Shown here: positions 1 to 7,869 of the stretch, piece by piece
How the letters are laid out: the number at the start of each line of letters is the position of its first letter
Numbering within the stretch: the stretch's first letter is position 1
Assembly (NCBI GenBank): GCA_002295325.1
Contig: DBGA01000070.1
Coordinates: forward strand, 13,331 to 23,940
Length of the DNA stretch: 10,610 nucleotides
Direction of reading: 5' to 3'
Source of the DNA: Ruminococcaceae bacterium UBA866
GTDB taxonomy: Bacteria > Bacillota > Clostridia > Oscillospirales > Ruminococcaceae
Notes under the pieces: generated by a model
The model's input: only the letters and a program-made list of their open reading frames with translations
Databases searched by the model: none
What the model was told of the DNA's origin: nothing
Program-made: the position numbers and the translations under genes

Positions 1-354
1 GAATTGATACGTCGACCACAAATTTCATATGATGATGTGATTATGTTTGATGACAATGCACCAGATTTCTCTCGAGAAATTCGTGAACAGGTGGAAATTG
101 AAATCAAATATGAGGGTTATATTAAAAAACAACTATCGCAGGTTGCAGAAATGAGAAAGCTTGAGAATAAAAAACTACCTCAAGATGTTAGCTATAAGCA
201 AATAGTGGGGCTTAGCCTTGAGGCTAGAGAAAAGCTTGATAAGATAAGACCTATCAATATAGGGCAAGCATCAAGAACTTCTGGGGTTAGTCCTGCAGAT
301 ATTTCAGTTTTATTAATATATTTGCAACAACATAGGGAGGCAAACAATGATTAA
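1..354 (+). CDS. mnmG: tRNA U34 carboxymethylaminomethyl synthesis enzyme MnmG (GidA), C-terminal part
   Basis: Only the last 117 codons are in the window; the frame is open at base 1 and the gene starts upstream, so the TTG at base 4 is an internal Leu codon. MnmG, with MnmE, adds the (carboxymethyl)aminomethyl group to uridine 34 of certain tRNAs using FAD and NADH. The visible part is the helical C-terminal domain, which in this family contacts tRNA and MnmE. It is recognised by the family pattern Y-E-G-Y-I-x-K-Q, then G-L-S-x-E-A-x-E-K-L, then RP-x-x-x-GQASR-x-SGV-x-PADIS near the end. The stop (352-354) overlaps the rsmG start by 8 bases, the usual coupling of these two genes. Family assignment is secure; the FAD-binding N-terminus cannot be judged. 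Confidence 0.96.
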   Translation, partial: ELIRRPQISYDDVIMFDDNAPDFSREIREQVEIEIKYEGYIKKQLSQVAEMRKLENKKLPQDVSYKQIVGLSLEAREKLDKIRPINIGQASRTSGVSPADISVLLIYLQQHREANND

Positions 355-1060
355 TCGTGAATTTACGAAAAGTATTTTTAGCAATGAGGGATTTGAGCTT
401 ACTGAAAAACAGCTTAATGATTTAGATCTATATGCTGAGCGTTTGGTTGAATGGAATGAAAAAGTAAACCTGACTGCAATTACAGAGCCTAATGAGATTG
501 CTGTAAAGCATTTTCTTGATAGCTATTTGCTTTTGAAGTGTATAGAAGTAAAAGAGGGTAGCTCAATCATTGACGTTGGCACAGGTGCAGGATTTCCGTC
601 ACTTCCTTGTAAAATCATTCGAAATGATTTGAAGTTAACACTTCTTGATAGTCTGAACAAGCGTATTAACTTTTTGAATGAGTTAGTAGGTCAAATAGGT
701 GTTAGAGCTGACTGCGTTCATGGCAGAGCAGAGGAGCAAGGTAACCAATCCAAGTTTCGTGAGAGATACGATATTGCGACAGCTAGAGCAGTAGCTCATA
801 TGAGAGAGCTTAGTGAATATTGCTTACCCTTTGTTAAGGTGGGGGGATATTTTATTGCGTTAAAAGGTTATGACATCGAAGAGGAACTTGAAGAGGCAAA
901 ACCTGCAATCAGGTTATTAGGTGGAGAAATTCAAACTGTTCAGAAGTTTATTTTGCCTGATGACAGCAAGCGTGGAATAATAATTATTAAAAAGATATCG
1001 CAAACACCGACAAAGTTCCCTAGAAATCAAGGCAAAATGAAGAAACAACCTATTTGCTGA
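347..1060 (+). CDS. rsmG: 16S rRNA (guanine-N7)-methyltransferase RsmG (GidB)
   Basis: RsmG methylates N7 of a guanine in the 530 loop of 16S rRNA (G527 in E. coli numbering) using S-adenosylmethionine; its loss in other bacteria gives low-level streptomycin resistance. The 237-residue protein has the family's usual Firmicute length. The conserved N-L-T-A-I is at residues 41-45, H-F-L-D-S at 55-59, and the SAM-binding loop [10 protein letters not shown] at 76-85. A later A-R-A-V-A segment and a K-V-G-G-Y strand complete the Rossmann methyltransferase fold. The ATG is preceded by GGGAGG (335-340) at a 6-base spacing. The first 8 bases lie inside mnmG, so translation is probably coupled. Confidence 0.96.
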   Translation: MINREFTKSIFSNEGFELTEKQLNDLDLYAERLVEWNEKVNLTAITEPNEIAVKHFLDSYLLLKCIEVKEGSSIIDVGTGAGFPSLPCKIIRNDLKLTLLDSLNKRINFLNELVGQIGVRADCVHGRAEEQGNQSKFRERYDIATARAVAHMRELSEYCLPFVKVGGYFIALKGYDIEEELEEAKPAIRLLGGEIQTVQKFILPDDSKRGIIIIKKISQTPTKFPRNQGKMKKQPIC

Positions 1061-1125
1061 CAATAACATTGTCTAAAATAAAGTGGCTATGTAGTTTTAT
1101 GTAAATGGAAATAAGTGGAAATAAT

Positions 1126-1196
1126 TAATCCCATGTGATATTATATGTTCATAAGGACAAGCATGAATATGTAATAGGAAGCGTGGGATTATTTTT
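1126..1196 (+). promoter_or_regulatory. Long imperfect hairpin ending in five T, directly before noc (possible attenuator or translational control)
   Basis: Bases 1126-1135 pair with 1182-1191 (10 bp, one G-T wobble). Inside, 1139-1152 pair with 1163-1176 (14 bp, two wobbles), closing a 10-base loop at 1153-1162. A small asymmetric internal loop (1136-1138 against 1177-1181) separates the two stems. The outer stem is followed by five T (1192-1196) and then the noc ATG. The best Shine-Dalgarno candidates, AGGAAG (1176-1181) and GGGA (1185-1188), lie inside this structure. It could act as a leaky terminator between rsmG and noc, or hide the noc ribosome site. The pairing is seen directly; the function is inference. 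Confidence 0.55.
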
Positions 1197-2003
1197 ATGA
1201 GTACTGCATTAAAAGGGCAAACGATTAATAAAGTTGTATTGCTTGACGTAAATTTAATTACTCCTAATCCCTCACAGCCTAGAATTGCCTTTAATGAGGC
1301 TGATATCGAAAGCCTTGCAAACAGCATAGTAGCAAATGGTCTTTTGCAACCACTAACAGTAAGGAGATATTCTGATCACTTTGAACTTGTATCTGGGGAA
1401 CGCAGGTTGCGTGCTCTTAAGTATGCAAATATTGAACTTGCGCCTTGTATTATTGTTGATACAACCGATAAACAATCAGCTGTGTTTGCTTTACTTGAAA
1501 ACCTACAACGTGAGGATCTGAACTACTTTGAGGAATCTGCTGCAATTAAAAATTTAATTGTTGAGTGGGGTGTTTCTCAACAGGAAGTGGGAGTAAGACT
1601 CGGCAAAGCACAGCCTACAATTGCAAATAAATTAAGGCTTTTAAAATATAATAAAGAAACTCAAAAGTTACTCTTAGATAACAATATTAATGAAAGACAA
1701 GCAAGGGCATTACTAAAAATTACTGATATTGAACTGCTGAAACTAGCTATAGAGTATATTGTGAGTAAGGAATTAAATGTGGCTCAAACTGAAAAGTATA
1801 TTGAATCAATCATGGACAATAAAATAGTAGAAAAGAAAAAGTTTCATCCAATTGTAAAGGATATTCGCATTTTTCTTAATACAATTAATCACGCCATTGG
1901 TTTAATGAAACAAAGTGGGATAAACGCAGTAAGCGAAAAAAATGAAAACGATGAATATATTGAATATATTGTTAGAATTCCAATAGCAGATAGGACTAGC
2001 TAG
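1197..2003 (+). CDS. noc: Nucleoid occlusion protein Noc (ParB/Noc family CTPase)
   Basis: Noc binds dispersed chromosomal sites and stops division septa forming over the nucleoid. This 268-residue protein has the ParB/Noc N-terminal CTP-binding domain, with G-E-R-R-L-R-A at residues 67-73 and E-N-L-Q-R-E-D-L-N at 101-109. A helix-turn-helix follows at about 127-149. It carries the residues that separate Noc from ParB: Gln139 after G-K-A, Lys145 in I-A-N-K-L, and Arg167 in E-R-Q-A-R-A-L. The ParB paralogue encoded downstream has Arg, Thr and Gly there. Its place between rsmG and parA is the classic noc position. One oddity is a very short N-terminus: I see no clear amphipathic helix like the one that tethers B. 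subtilis Noc to the membrane. The Shine-Dalgarno before the ATG is poor. Confidence 0.88.
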   Translation: MSTALKGQTINKVVLLDVNLITPNPSQPRIAFNEADIESLANSIVANGLLQPLTVRRYSDHFELVSGERRLRALKYANIELAPCIIVDTTDKQSAVFALLENLQREDLNYFEESAAIKNLIVEWGVSQQEVGVRLGKAQPTIANKLRLLKYNKETQKLLLDNNINERQARALLKITDIELLKLAIEYIVSKELNVAQTEKYIESIMDNKIVEKKKFHPIVKDIRIFLNTINHAIGLMKQSGINAVSEKNENDEYIEYIVRIPIADRTS

Positions 2004-2079
2004 TTGATTATATATCAACAGAATTAACTTCGTATTAAGGGCTTAGCCTTTAATATATAACCATTCCCCTAACCATCAG

Positions 2080-2120
2080 CCAAAAGAGAGATGTAAATGC
2101 ATCTCTCTTTTGGTTTGTTT
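2080..2120 (+). terminator. Intrinsic terminator after noc
   Basis: A perfect 14-bp stem (2080-2093 with 2100-2113) closes a 6-base loop and is followed by a T-rich tail, TTTGTTT (2114-2120), that continues into the first parS site. It ends the mnmG-rsmG-noc unit and separates it from parAB. Confidence 0.92.
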
Positions 2121-2121
2121 T

Positions 2122-2137
2122 TGTTTCACGTGAAACA
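2122..2137. promoter_or_regulatory. parS: parS site 1 (ParB/Spo0J binding site)
   Basis: This is the exact 16-bp palindrome TGTTTCACGTGAAACA, the Firmicute parS consensus. The symmetry extends to 20 bp (2120-2139). ParB loads here as a CTP-dependent sliding clamp, marking the origin region for ParA-driven segregation and SMC loading. It lies just upstream of parA. Confidence 0.97.
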
Positions 2138-2159
2138 AATTGACGTCGAAACACAGTAA

Positions 2160-2175
2160 TGTTTCACGTGAAACA
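2160..2175. promoter_or_regulatory. parS: parS site 2 (ParB/Spo0J binding site)
   Basis: This is a second exact 16-bp parS palindrome, 38 bp centre-to-centre from the first, with symmetry extending to 22 bp (2157-2178). Between the two sites, GTCGAAACA (2145-2153) resembles a damaged half-site carrying one extra base. The site ends 11 bases before the -35 region of the parA promoter, so bound ParB could also influence parAB transcription. Confidence 0.97.
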
Positions 2176-2186
2176 TTAAATAGGGC

Positions 2187-2215
2187 TTTATCTTTCAATT
2201 AAATTGTGATATACT
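2187..2215 (+). promoter_or_regulatory. Probable parAB promoter, extended -10 type
   Basis: TATACT (2210-2215) is preceded by TGA, giving the extended -10 motif TGNTATACT. The -35 region 17 bases upstream, TTTATC (2187-2192), is weak, as is common with extended -10 promoters. Transcription would start near 2222, leaving an untranslated leader of about 33 bases. Confidence 0.65.
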
Positions 2216-2254
2216 AGGAAACATACAGTACAAAAATGGAATGGGGGGATAGAA

Positions 2255-3022
2255 TTGGGCAAAATAAGTGCAATTGCTAACCAAAAAGGTGGGGTAGGCA
2301 AGACAACTACTACCGTAAACCTGGCAGCTTCACTAGGAGTGAAACGCAAAAAAGTTTTGCTTATTGATATTGACCCACAGGGGAATGCAACAAGTGGAGT
2401 TGGGATTAATAAGCGTGAAATGAAACAATCTTCCTACGATTTACTTGTCGGACAAGCTAAGGCAGAGGATATTATTGTTAAGTCAGCTTTTCAAAATCTT
2501 CATCTGATACCTTGTAACTCGCAACTTGCAGGAGCAGAAATCGAGCTAGTTGAGGTTGCGGATAGAGTAAACGTGCTAAAAAAGGCAATAGTAGAATTAA
2601 AAGATAAATATGATTACATATTATTTGATTGTCCGCCATCACTTTCCTTAATAACTCTGAATGCATTAACTGCTTGCGATACACTGCTAATACCAATTCA
2701 ATGTGAATATTATGCTCTTGAAGGTCTTTCACAGCTTATGGCGACAGTAAGACAAGTGAAAAAGATGTACAACCCAACAATTGATGTTGAGGGCGTTTTG
2801 CTTACAATGTTTGATGGGAGATTAAATTTGACCACTCAAGTCTTGCAAGAAGTAAAGAAATTCTTTGGAGATAAGGTGTTTAAAACTACAATACCAAGGA
2901 ATGTACGACTTTCGGAAGCACCAAGCTATGGACAACCAGTATATTATTATGATAAATCCTCAACGGGCACAAAGTCTTATGTTGAGCTTGCTGAGGAGTT
3001 AATTAAAAGGAATAGGGGATGA
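2255..3022 (+). CDS. parA: Chromosome partitioning ATPase ParA (Soj)
   Basis: Soj/ParA is a DNA-binding ATPase that works with ParB-parS in origin segregation and, in B. subtilis, also controls DnaA. The 255-residue protein has the deviant Walker A loop K-G-G-V-G-K-T-T at residues 11-18 with the signature Lys11. It also has the D-x-D-P-Q-G-N-A-T-S-G switch at 38-48 and Walker B I-L-F-D-C-P-P-S at 122-129. Near the C-terminus T-I-P-R-N-V-R-L-S-E-A-P-S-Y-G is typical of chromosomal ParA. The start is TTG, chosen because a six-G run (2243-2248) lies 6 bases upstream and the protein then begins like known Soj proteins. It forms an operon with parB. Confidence 0.96.
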   Translation: MGKISAIANQKGGVGKTTTTVNLAASLGVKRKKVLLIDIDPQGNATSGVGINKREMKQSSYDLLVGQAKAEDIIVKSAFQNLHLIPCNSQLAGAEIELVEVADRVNVLKKAIVELKDKYDYILFDCPPSLSLITLNALTACDTLLIPIQCEYYALEGLSQLMATVRQVKKMYNPTIDVEGVLLTMFDGRLNLTTQVLQEVKKFFGDKVFKTTIPRNVRLSEAPSYGQPVYYYDKSSTGTKSYVELAEELIKRNRG

Positions 3023-3026
3023 TTTT

Positions 3027-3887
3027 TTGGCTGTTAAGAAAGGTCTAGGCAAGGGTTTAGATGCCCTTTTTATAGATAATTCAACACAAGCCTCGAACTC
3101 CGGTTCAGAGTTTTTAAAGATAAATGAGATTGAACCAAATCGCAATCAACCTCGAAAGGCGTTTGAGGACGAGCCGTTGCAACAGCTTGCCGATTCTATT
3201 CGTGAGCATGGATTGATACAACCACTACTTGTGAGACCACTAAAAGCGGGTGGCTATCAGATTATAGCGGGAGAACGCCGTTGGAGAGCAAGCCGAATGG
3301 CTGGATTAAGTGAAGTTCCTGTCATTATTATGGATATTGATGATGCCAAAACTATGGCGCTTGCATTGATTGAGAATTTACAACGGGAAAATTTAAATGC
3401 AATAGAAGAAGCACTTGGCTATAAAGATTTAATGGAAAACTATGATATGACACAGGCTGATGTTTCAAAAAGTGTCGGAAAATCTCGATCAGCTGTGGCA
3501 AATACCCTAAGGCTACTAAATCTACCTAAAAACGTAGTAGATTTTGTCAAATCAGGAGAGCTTTCATCAGGCCATGCAAGGGCATTACTCGCACTTGACG
3601 ACGATGAAAAAATGTTATTCATTGCACAAAAGGCAGTAGAACAGGGGCTTAGCGTGCGTGATGTTGAGAAATTGACCAAACATGGTGATCCAGTCTCTAG
3701 TAAGCCTGCAAAAGCGGGCAAAGAACAGTTGAAAGATAGCTATTACAAGGAAGTGGAACTTGCTTTAAAAGAAGAGTTGCACAGACAGGTAAAGGTTAAC
3801 ATAAAGCAAAATGGAGAGGGAACGCTAGAGCTTTCCTTTTTCAACAAAGAGGATTTGCAAGCGCTTATAGAAGCCTCTTTTAAGTAA
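3027..3887 (+). CDS. parB: Chromosome partitioning protein ParB (Spo0J)
   Basis: ParB is the parS-binding CTPase clamp that spreads along origin DNA, stimulates ParA and recruits SMC. The 286-residue protein opens with the family tag K-K-G-L-G-K-G-L-D-A-L-F. It carries the CTP-binding motifs G-E-R-R-W-R-A (82-88) and E-N-L-Q-R-E-N-L-N (116-124), then a helix-turn-helix at about 142-164. The specificity positions are ParB-like (Arg154, Thr160 and the Gly of S-G-H-A-R-A-L), which fits the two perfect parS sites upstream. The start is TTG, 4 bases after the parA stop. Its Shine-Dalgarno GGGG (3015-3018) lies in the end of parA, so translation is probably coupled. Confidence 0.97.
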   Translation: MAVKKGLGKGLDALFIDNSTQASNSGSEFLKINEIEPNRNQPRKAFEDEPLQQLADSIREHGLIQPLLVRPLKAGGYQIIAGERRWRASRMAGLSEVPVIIMDIDDAKTMALALIENLQRENLNAIEEALGYKDLMENYDMTQADVSKSVGKSRSAVANTLRLLNLPKNVVDFVKSGELSSGHARALLALDDDEKMLFIAQKAVEQGLSVRDVEKLTKHGDPVSSKPAKAGKEQLKDSYYKEVELALKEELHRQVKVNIKQNGEGTLELSFFNKEDLQALIEASFK

Positions 3888-3939
3888 TAACTAAATTAAG
3901 AAAATTTTCAGCATTATGCTGGTTAAAGGGTGAAATATT

Positions 3940-5223
3940 ATGTTAGACATTAAATTAATTAGAGAAAATCCAGAATTAGTAAGAGAAAACATGAGAAAAA
4001 AATTTCAAGACAAAAAGCTTCCATTGGTTGATGAAGTAATAGCACTTGATTTGGAAAATAGAAATACCATGCAGGAGGCAGAAACTCTAAGAGCAGAGAG
4101 AAATAGAATTTCAAAAACAATTGGGAACTTAATGGCTCAAGGAAAAAAAGAAGAAGCAGAAGAAATGAAGCGTCAAGTGGCTGACCAAGCTGACGATTTA
4201 AAGAAACTTCAAGAAAGAGAAACCATTCTTGAAGAAAAAATAAGAGAAATCATGATGACTATTCCAAACATCATTGATGATAGTGTTCCTATTGGTAAAG
4301 ACGATAGCGAGAACGTTGAGCTTGAGAGGTTTGGAGAGCCAGTTGTACCTGAGTTTGATGTTCCTTATCATGCTGAAATTATGGAGTCTTTTGACGGTAT
4401 TGACCTTGAAAGTGCTAGAAAAGTAGCCGGAAACGGTTTTTACTATTTAATGGGTGACATTGCAAGATTACATTCAGCAGTAATTTCCTATGCACGTGAC
4501 TTTATGATTGACCGTGGGTTTACCTACTGTATCCCTCCCTATATGATTAGAAGCAGCGTAGTAACTGGAGTTATGAGCTTTGCTGAAATGGATGCAATGA
4601 TGTATAAAATTGAGGGTGAGGATTTGTACTTAATTGGTACAAGCGAACACTCCATGATTGGTAAGTTTATCGATACAATCTTAGACGAACAAACATTGCC
4701 ACAGAAATTTACAAGCTATTCTCCTTGCTTTAGAAAAGAAAAGGGTGCTCATGGGCTTGAGGAGAGAGGCGTTTATCGTATTCATCAGTTTGAAAAACAA
4801 GAAATGATAGTTGTTTGTAAGCCAGAAGAAAGTCCAATCTGGTTTGAGAAACTATGGAAAAATACAGTTGATTTGTTCAAGACACTTGATATCCCAGTTA
4901 GAACTATTGAGTGCTGTTCAGGAGATTTGGCTGACTTGAAGGTGAAATCAATTGATGTTGAGGCATGGTCACCACGTCAAAAGAAGTATTTTGAAGTGGG
5001 AAGTTGCTCTAACCTTGGTGATGCACAAGCTCGCCGTCTAAAAATCCGTGTTAATGGTGGTGCAGATGGCAGATATTTTGCACATACCTTAAACAATACA
5101 GTTGTCGCTCCGCCTCGTATGTTGATTGCGTTTTTAGAGAACAATTTGAATGCTGACGGTTCTGTTAGCATTCCTGAAGCGTTAAGACCATATATGGGTG
5201 GAAAAACGAAACTAGGAAAATAA
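3940..5223 (+). CDS. serS: Seryl-tRNA synthetase
   Basis: SerRS charges tRNA-Ser (and tRNA-Sec) with serine in the cytosol. The 427-residue protein starts with the family's M-L-D-I-K-L-I-R-E-N-P and a long charged coiled-coil arm (about residues 30-105) that grips the tRNA long variable arm. The class II core shows the T-S-E serine-binding loop at 234-236, motif 2 with Arg265 in C-F-R-K-E-K-G-A-H-G, and F-E-V-G-S-C-S-N. The motif 3 Arg is Arg393. Motif 3 reads V-V-A-P-P-R instead of the usual bacterial G-L-A-V-G-R, and motif 2 has G-L-E-E-R-G-V-Y-R in place of G-R-D-T-R-G-L. This may therefore be a divergent SerRS subtype. The ATG follows GGGTG (3928-3932). No T-box leader fits in the 52-base gap before it. 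Confidence 0.94.
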   Translation: MLDIKLIRENPELVRENMRKKFQDKKLPLVDEVIALDLENRNTMQEAETLRAERNRISKTIGNLMAQGKKEEAEEMKRQVADQADDLKKLQERETILEEKIREIMMTIPNIIDDSVPIGKDDSENVELERFGEPVVPEFDVPYHAEIMESFDGIDLESARKVAGNGFYYLMGDIARLHSAVISYARDFMIDRGFTYCIPPYMIRSSVVTGVMSFAEMDAMMYKIEGEDLYLIGTSEHSMIGKFIDTILDEQTLPQKFTSYSPCFRKEKGAHGLEERGVYRIHQFEKQEMIVVCKPEESPIWFEKLWKNTVDLFKTLDIPVRTIECCSGDLADLKVKSIDVEAWSPRQKKYFEVGSCSNLGDAQARRLKIRVNGGADGRYFAHTLNNTVVAPPRMLIAFLENNLNADGSVSIPEALRPYMGGKTKLGK

Positions 5224-5238
5224 TCACAAAAACATATT

Positions 5239-5280
5239 AACCAGTATAATAATTGTATTATTATACTGGTTGTATTTTAT
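5239..5280 (+). terminator. Intrinsic terminator after serS
   Basis: A perfect 15-bp stem (5239-5253 with 5257-5271) closes a 3-base loop and is followed by GTATTTTAT. The stem starts 15 bases after the serS stop. Transcription of serS should end here, so the thioesterase gene needs its own promoter, for which I see only weak candidates. Confidence 0.9.
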
Positions 5281-5314
5281 CTGAAGTTTGATATTCGTGA
5301 AATGAGGTAATGGT

Positions 5315-6046
5315 TTGATTAAAAATGAAAATTGCTTTTATAAAGACATAGAAATAAGGTTTTATGATTGCGACAACAAAAAACGGTCAAGACTAGAAAC
5401 AATAATGCGGTATATGTCAGACATTGGTGGCATTGCCTACGCTGCAAAGGGATATTCTCACACTTGGTTATGGGAGAATAATTTTGTATTTTTACTTTCT
5501 CGTGCTTCAATCCATGTTAACCGCATGCCTGTTTCAGATGAATTCATCACAATTGAAACTTGGGAACGTGAGGTTAAGGGTGTGCTTTTCTACAGAGATG
5601 TTATTTTTTATGATAAGTATGGAAACTCACTAGTAGAGTGTACATCTGCATGGGTGCTTGCAAACCCACATACACGCTCTATAGTCAAACCCTCTACATT
5701 CACTGGAGAAATTAATCCATATGATGGCCAAAAAGCAGATTGCTTGCCTGCGACAAGACTTAAAATTACTGAAGAATTAAATGAGGTTGGAAAACGCAAA
5801 ATACGTTACTCCGACATTGACGCAAACAACCATGTTTATAATGCTGTTTATGCAGGAATTGCTTGTGATTATATTCCCTCAGAGCTTATGCAAAGAGAAA
5901 TTGCAGACTTTAGAATTAATTTTAAACAGGAGGCTGTTTTAGACAAAGAGATGACTATTAAAACAAAAATTGAGGATAATAACGCAACTGTAGTAGGTGA
6001 AATTGAGAATGGAATTTCTTTTGAATGTGAATTTATATTTAAATAA
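5315..6046 (+). CDS. Acyl-ACP thioesterase (FatA/FatB-type, double hotdog fold)
   Basis: Enzymes of this family hydrolyse acyl-acyl-carrier-protein to free fatty acid and ACP, ending or diverting fatty-acid synthesis; many anaerobic Firmicutes have one of about this length (243 residues). Two hotdog domains are expected. The second contains the catalytic pattern D-x-N-x-H at Asp169, Asn171, His173 within D-I-D-A-N-N-H-V-Y-N. The first contains the family segment W-V-L-A-N-P-H-T-R-S-I-V-K-P. The start is TTG, chosen because GAGGT (5304-5308) lies 6 bases before it. There is no signal peptide, so it should be cytosolic. It stands alone between two terminators. Chain-length specificity cannot be read from the sequence. 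Confidence 0.88.
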   Translation: MIKNENCFYKDIEIRFYDCDNKKRSRLETIMRYMSDIGGIAYAAKGYSHTWLWENNFVFLLSRASIHVNRMPVSDEFITIETWEREVKGVLFYRDVIFYDKYGNSLVECTSAWVLANPHTRSIVKPSTFTGEINPYDGQKADCLPATRLKITEELNEVGKRKIRYSDIDANNHVYNAVYAGIACDYIPSELMQREIADFRINFKQEAVLDKEMTIKTKIEDNNATVVGEIENGISFECEFIFK

Positions 6047-6056
6047 GGTATATTTA

Positions 6057-6084
6057 TTAAAACTGTCCTAGACAGTTTTAATTT
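6057..6084. terminator. Hairpin terminator after the thioesterase gene
   Basis: A perfect 11-bp stem (6057-6067 with 6071-6081) has a 3-base loop. The right arm ends in TTTTAA followed by TTT, and the left arm mirrors this with A-rich sequence, so it could work in both directions. It lies 10 bases after the stop codon. Confidence 0.75.
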
Positions 6085-6124
6085 GCCATCTGTGGGTGAG
6101 CCATTGGCGAAACCGCAGGGCATT
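6084..6124. other. Compact G+C-richer folded element of unknown type
   Basis: This segment folds as nested stems. TGCC (6084-6087) pairs with GGCA (6119-6122). CTGTGG (6090-6095) pairs with CCGCAG (6113-6118). GCC (6100-6102) pairs with GGC (6106-6108). The internal loop between the last two stems is GTGA opposite GAAA, which allows tandem sheared G-A pairs as in structured RNAs. It is visibly richer in G+C than its surroundings and is flanked by two A+T-rich hairpins. I do not recognise it as a known riboswitch. It could be a small RNA domain, or a dispersed palindromic repeat. Confidence 0.4.
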
Positions 6125-6128
6125 TATA

Positions 6129-6159
6129 ATTTAATAAAACAGGCACTGTTTTATTAAAT
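6129..6159. repeat. Perfect 14-bp-stem hairpin upstream of guaB
   Basis: Bases 6129-6142 pair perfectly with 6146-6159 around a 3-base loop. The stem is almost all A+T apart from the C-A-G/C-T-G at the top. There is no T run after the right arm beyond the stem itself, so it is a weak terminator at best. Together with the hairpin at 6057 it brackets the folded element at 6084-6124. Confidence 0.6.
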
Positions 6160-6229
6160 CTATCTAGCAGATATGCAATAAGTACAAAATAACTCTTGAA
6201 ACAGCATATATTTTTAAGACTAACATCAC

Positions 6230-6258
6230 TTGAATAAAAGTGACGCAAGTGATAAAAT
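6230..6258 (+). promoter_or_regulatory. Probable guaB promoter with overlapping repeats
   Basis: TTGAAT (6230-6235) and TAAAAT (6253-6258) are separated by 17 bases, a good SigA-type arrangement placing the transcription start near 6265. A TCACTT (6226-6231) and AAGTGA (6238-6243) inverted pair, plus a second AAGTGA (6247-6252), overlap the -35 and spacer. These could be an operator. No purine riboswitch is visible in the short leader. Confidence 0.6.
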
Positions 6259-6260
6259 AG

Positions 6261-7775
<1,515 letters not shown>

Positions 7776-7784
7776 TTATATGTT

Positions 7785-7819
7785 AAAAGGCGTTTACAGT
7801 TAACCTGTAAACGCCTTTT
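7785..7819. terminator. Intrinsic terminator after guaB
   Basis: A perfect 15-bp stem (7785-7799 with 7805-7819) has a 5-base loop. The left arm starts with four A and the right arm ends with four T, so it should work from the left and possibly from the right. It isolates guaB from the downstream regulator gene. Confidence 0.9.
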
Positions 7820-7840
7820 GCACATGCAATGAAATGTTGC

Positions 7841-7869
7841 GTGACTTTTTTTACAAATATTGATATAAT
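7841..7869 (+). promoter_or_regulatory. Probable promoter of the XRE-type regulator gene
   Basis: GTGACT (7841-7846, four of six consensus positions) is followed after 17 bases by a perfect TATAAT (7864-7869). Transcription would start near 7876. That is downstream of the ATG at 7870, which touches the -10 box, so this promoter and that start codon cannot work together. Confidence 0.55.

Noticed and set aside
1059..1073. Inverted repeat GACAAT-AAC-ATTGTC at the rsmG stop as a terminator
   Set aside because: The stem is 6 bp and A+T-rich, with no T run after it. Chance or a minor regulatory site is as likely.
1197..2003. This gene as a duplicated parB
   Set aside because: The Gln/Lys/Arg specificity residues and the position after rsmG both indicate Noc, not a second ParB.
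3888..3939. A possible T-box or other riboswitch before serS
   Set aside because: The gap is only 52 bases and holds just a 5-bp hairpin (3909-3921) and a ribosome site. It is too small for such a leader.
6084..6122. Resemblance to a T-box core (GGGTGA ... AACCGC)
   Set aside because: There is no specifier stem upstream, no aminoacyl-tRNA-synthetase or amino-acid gene downstream, and the spacing inside the motif is wrong.
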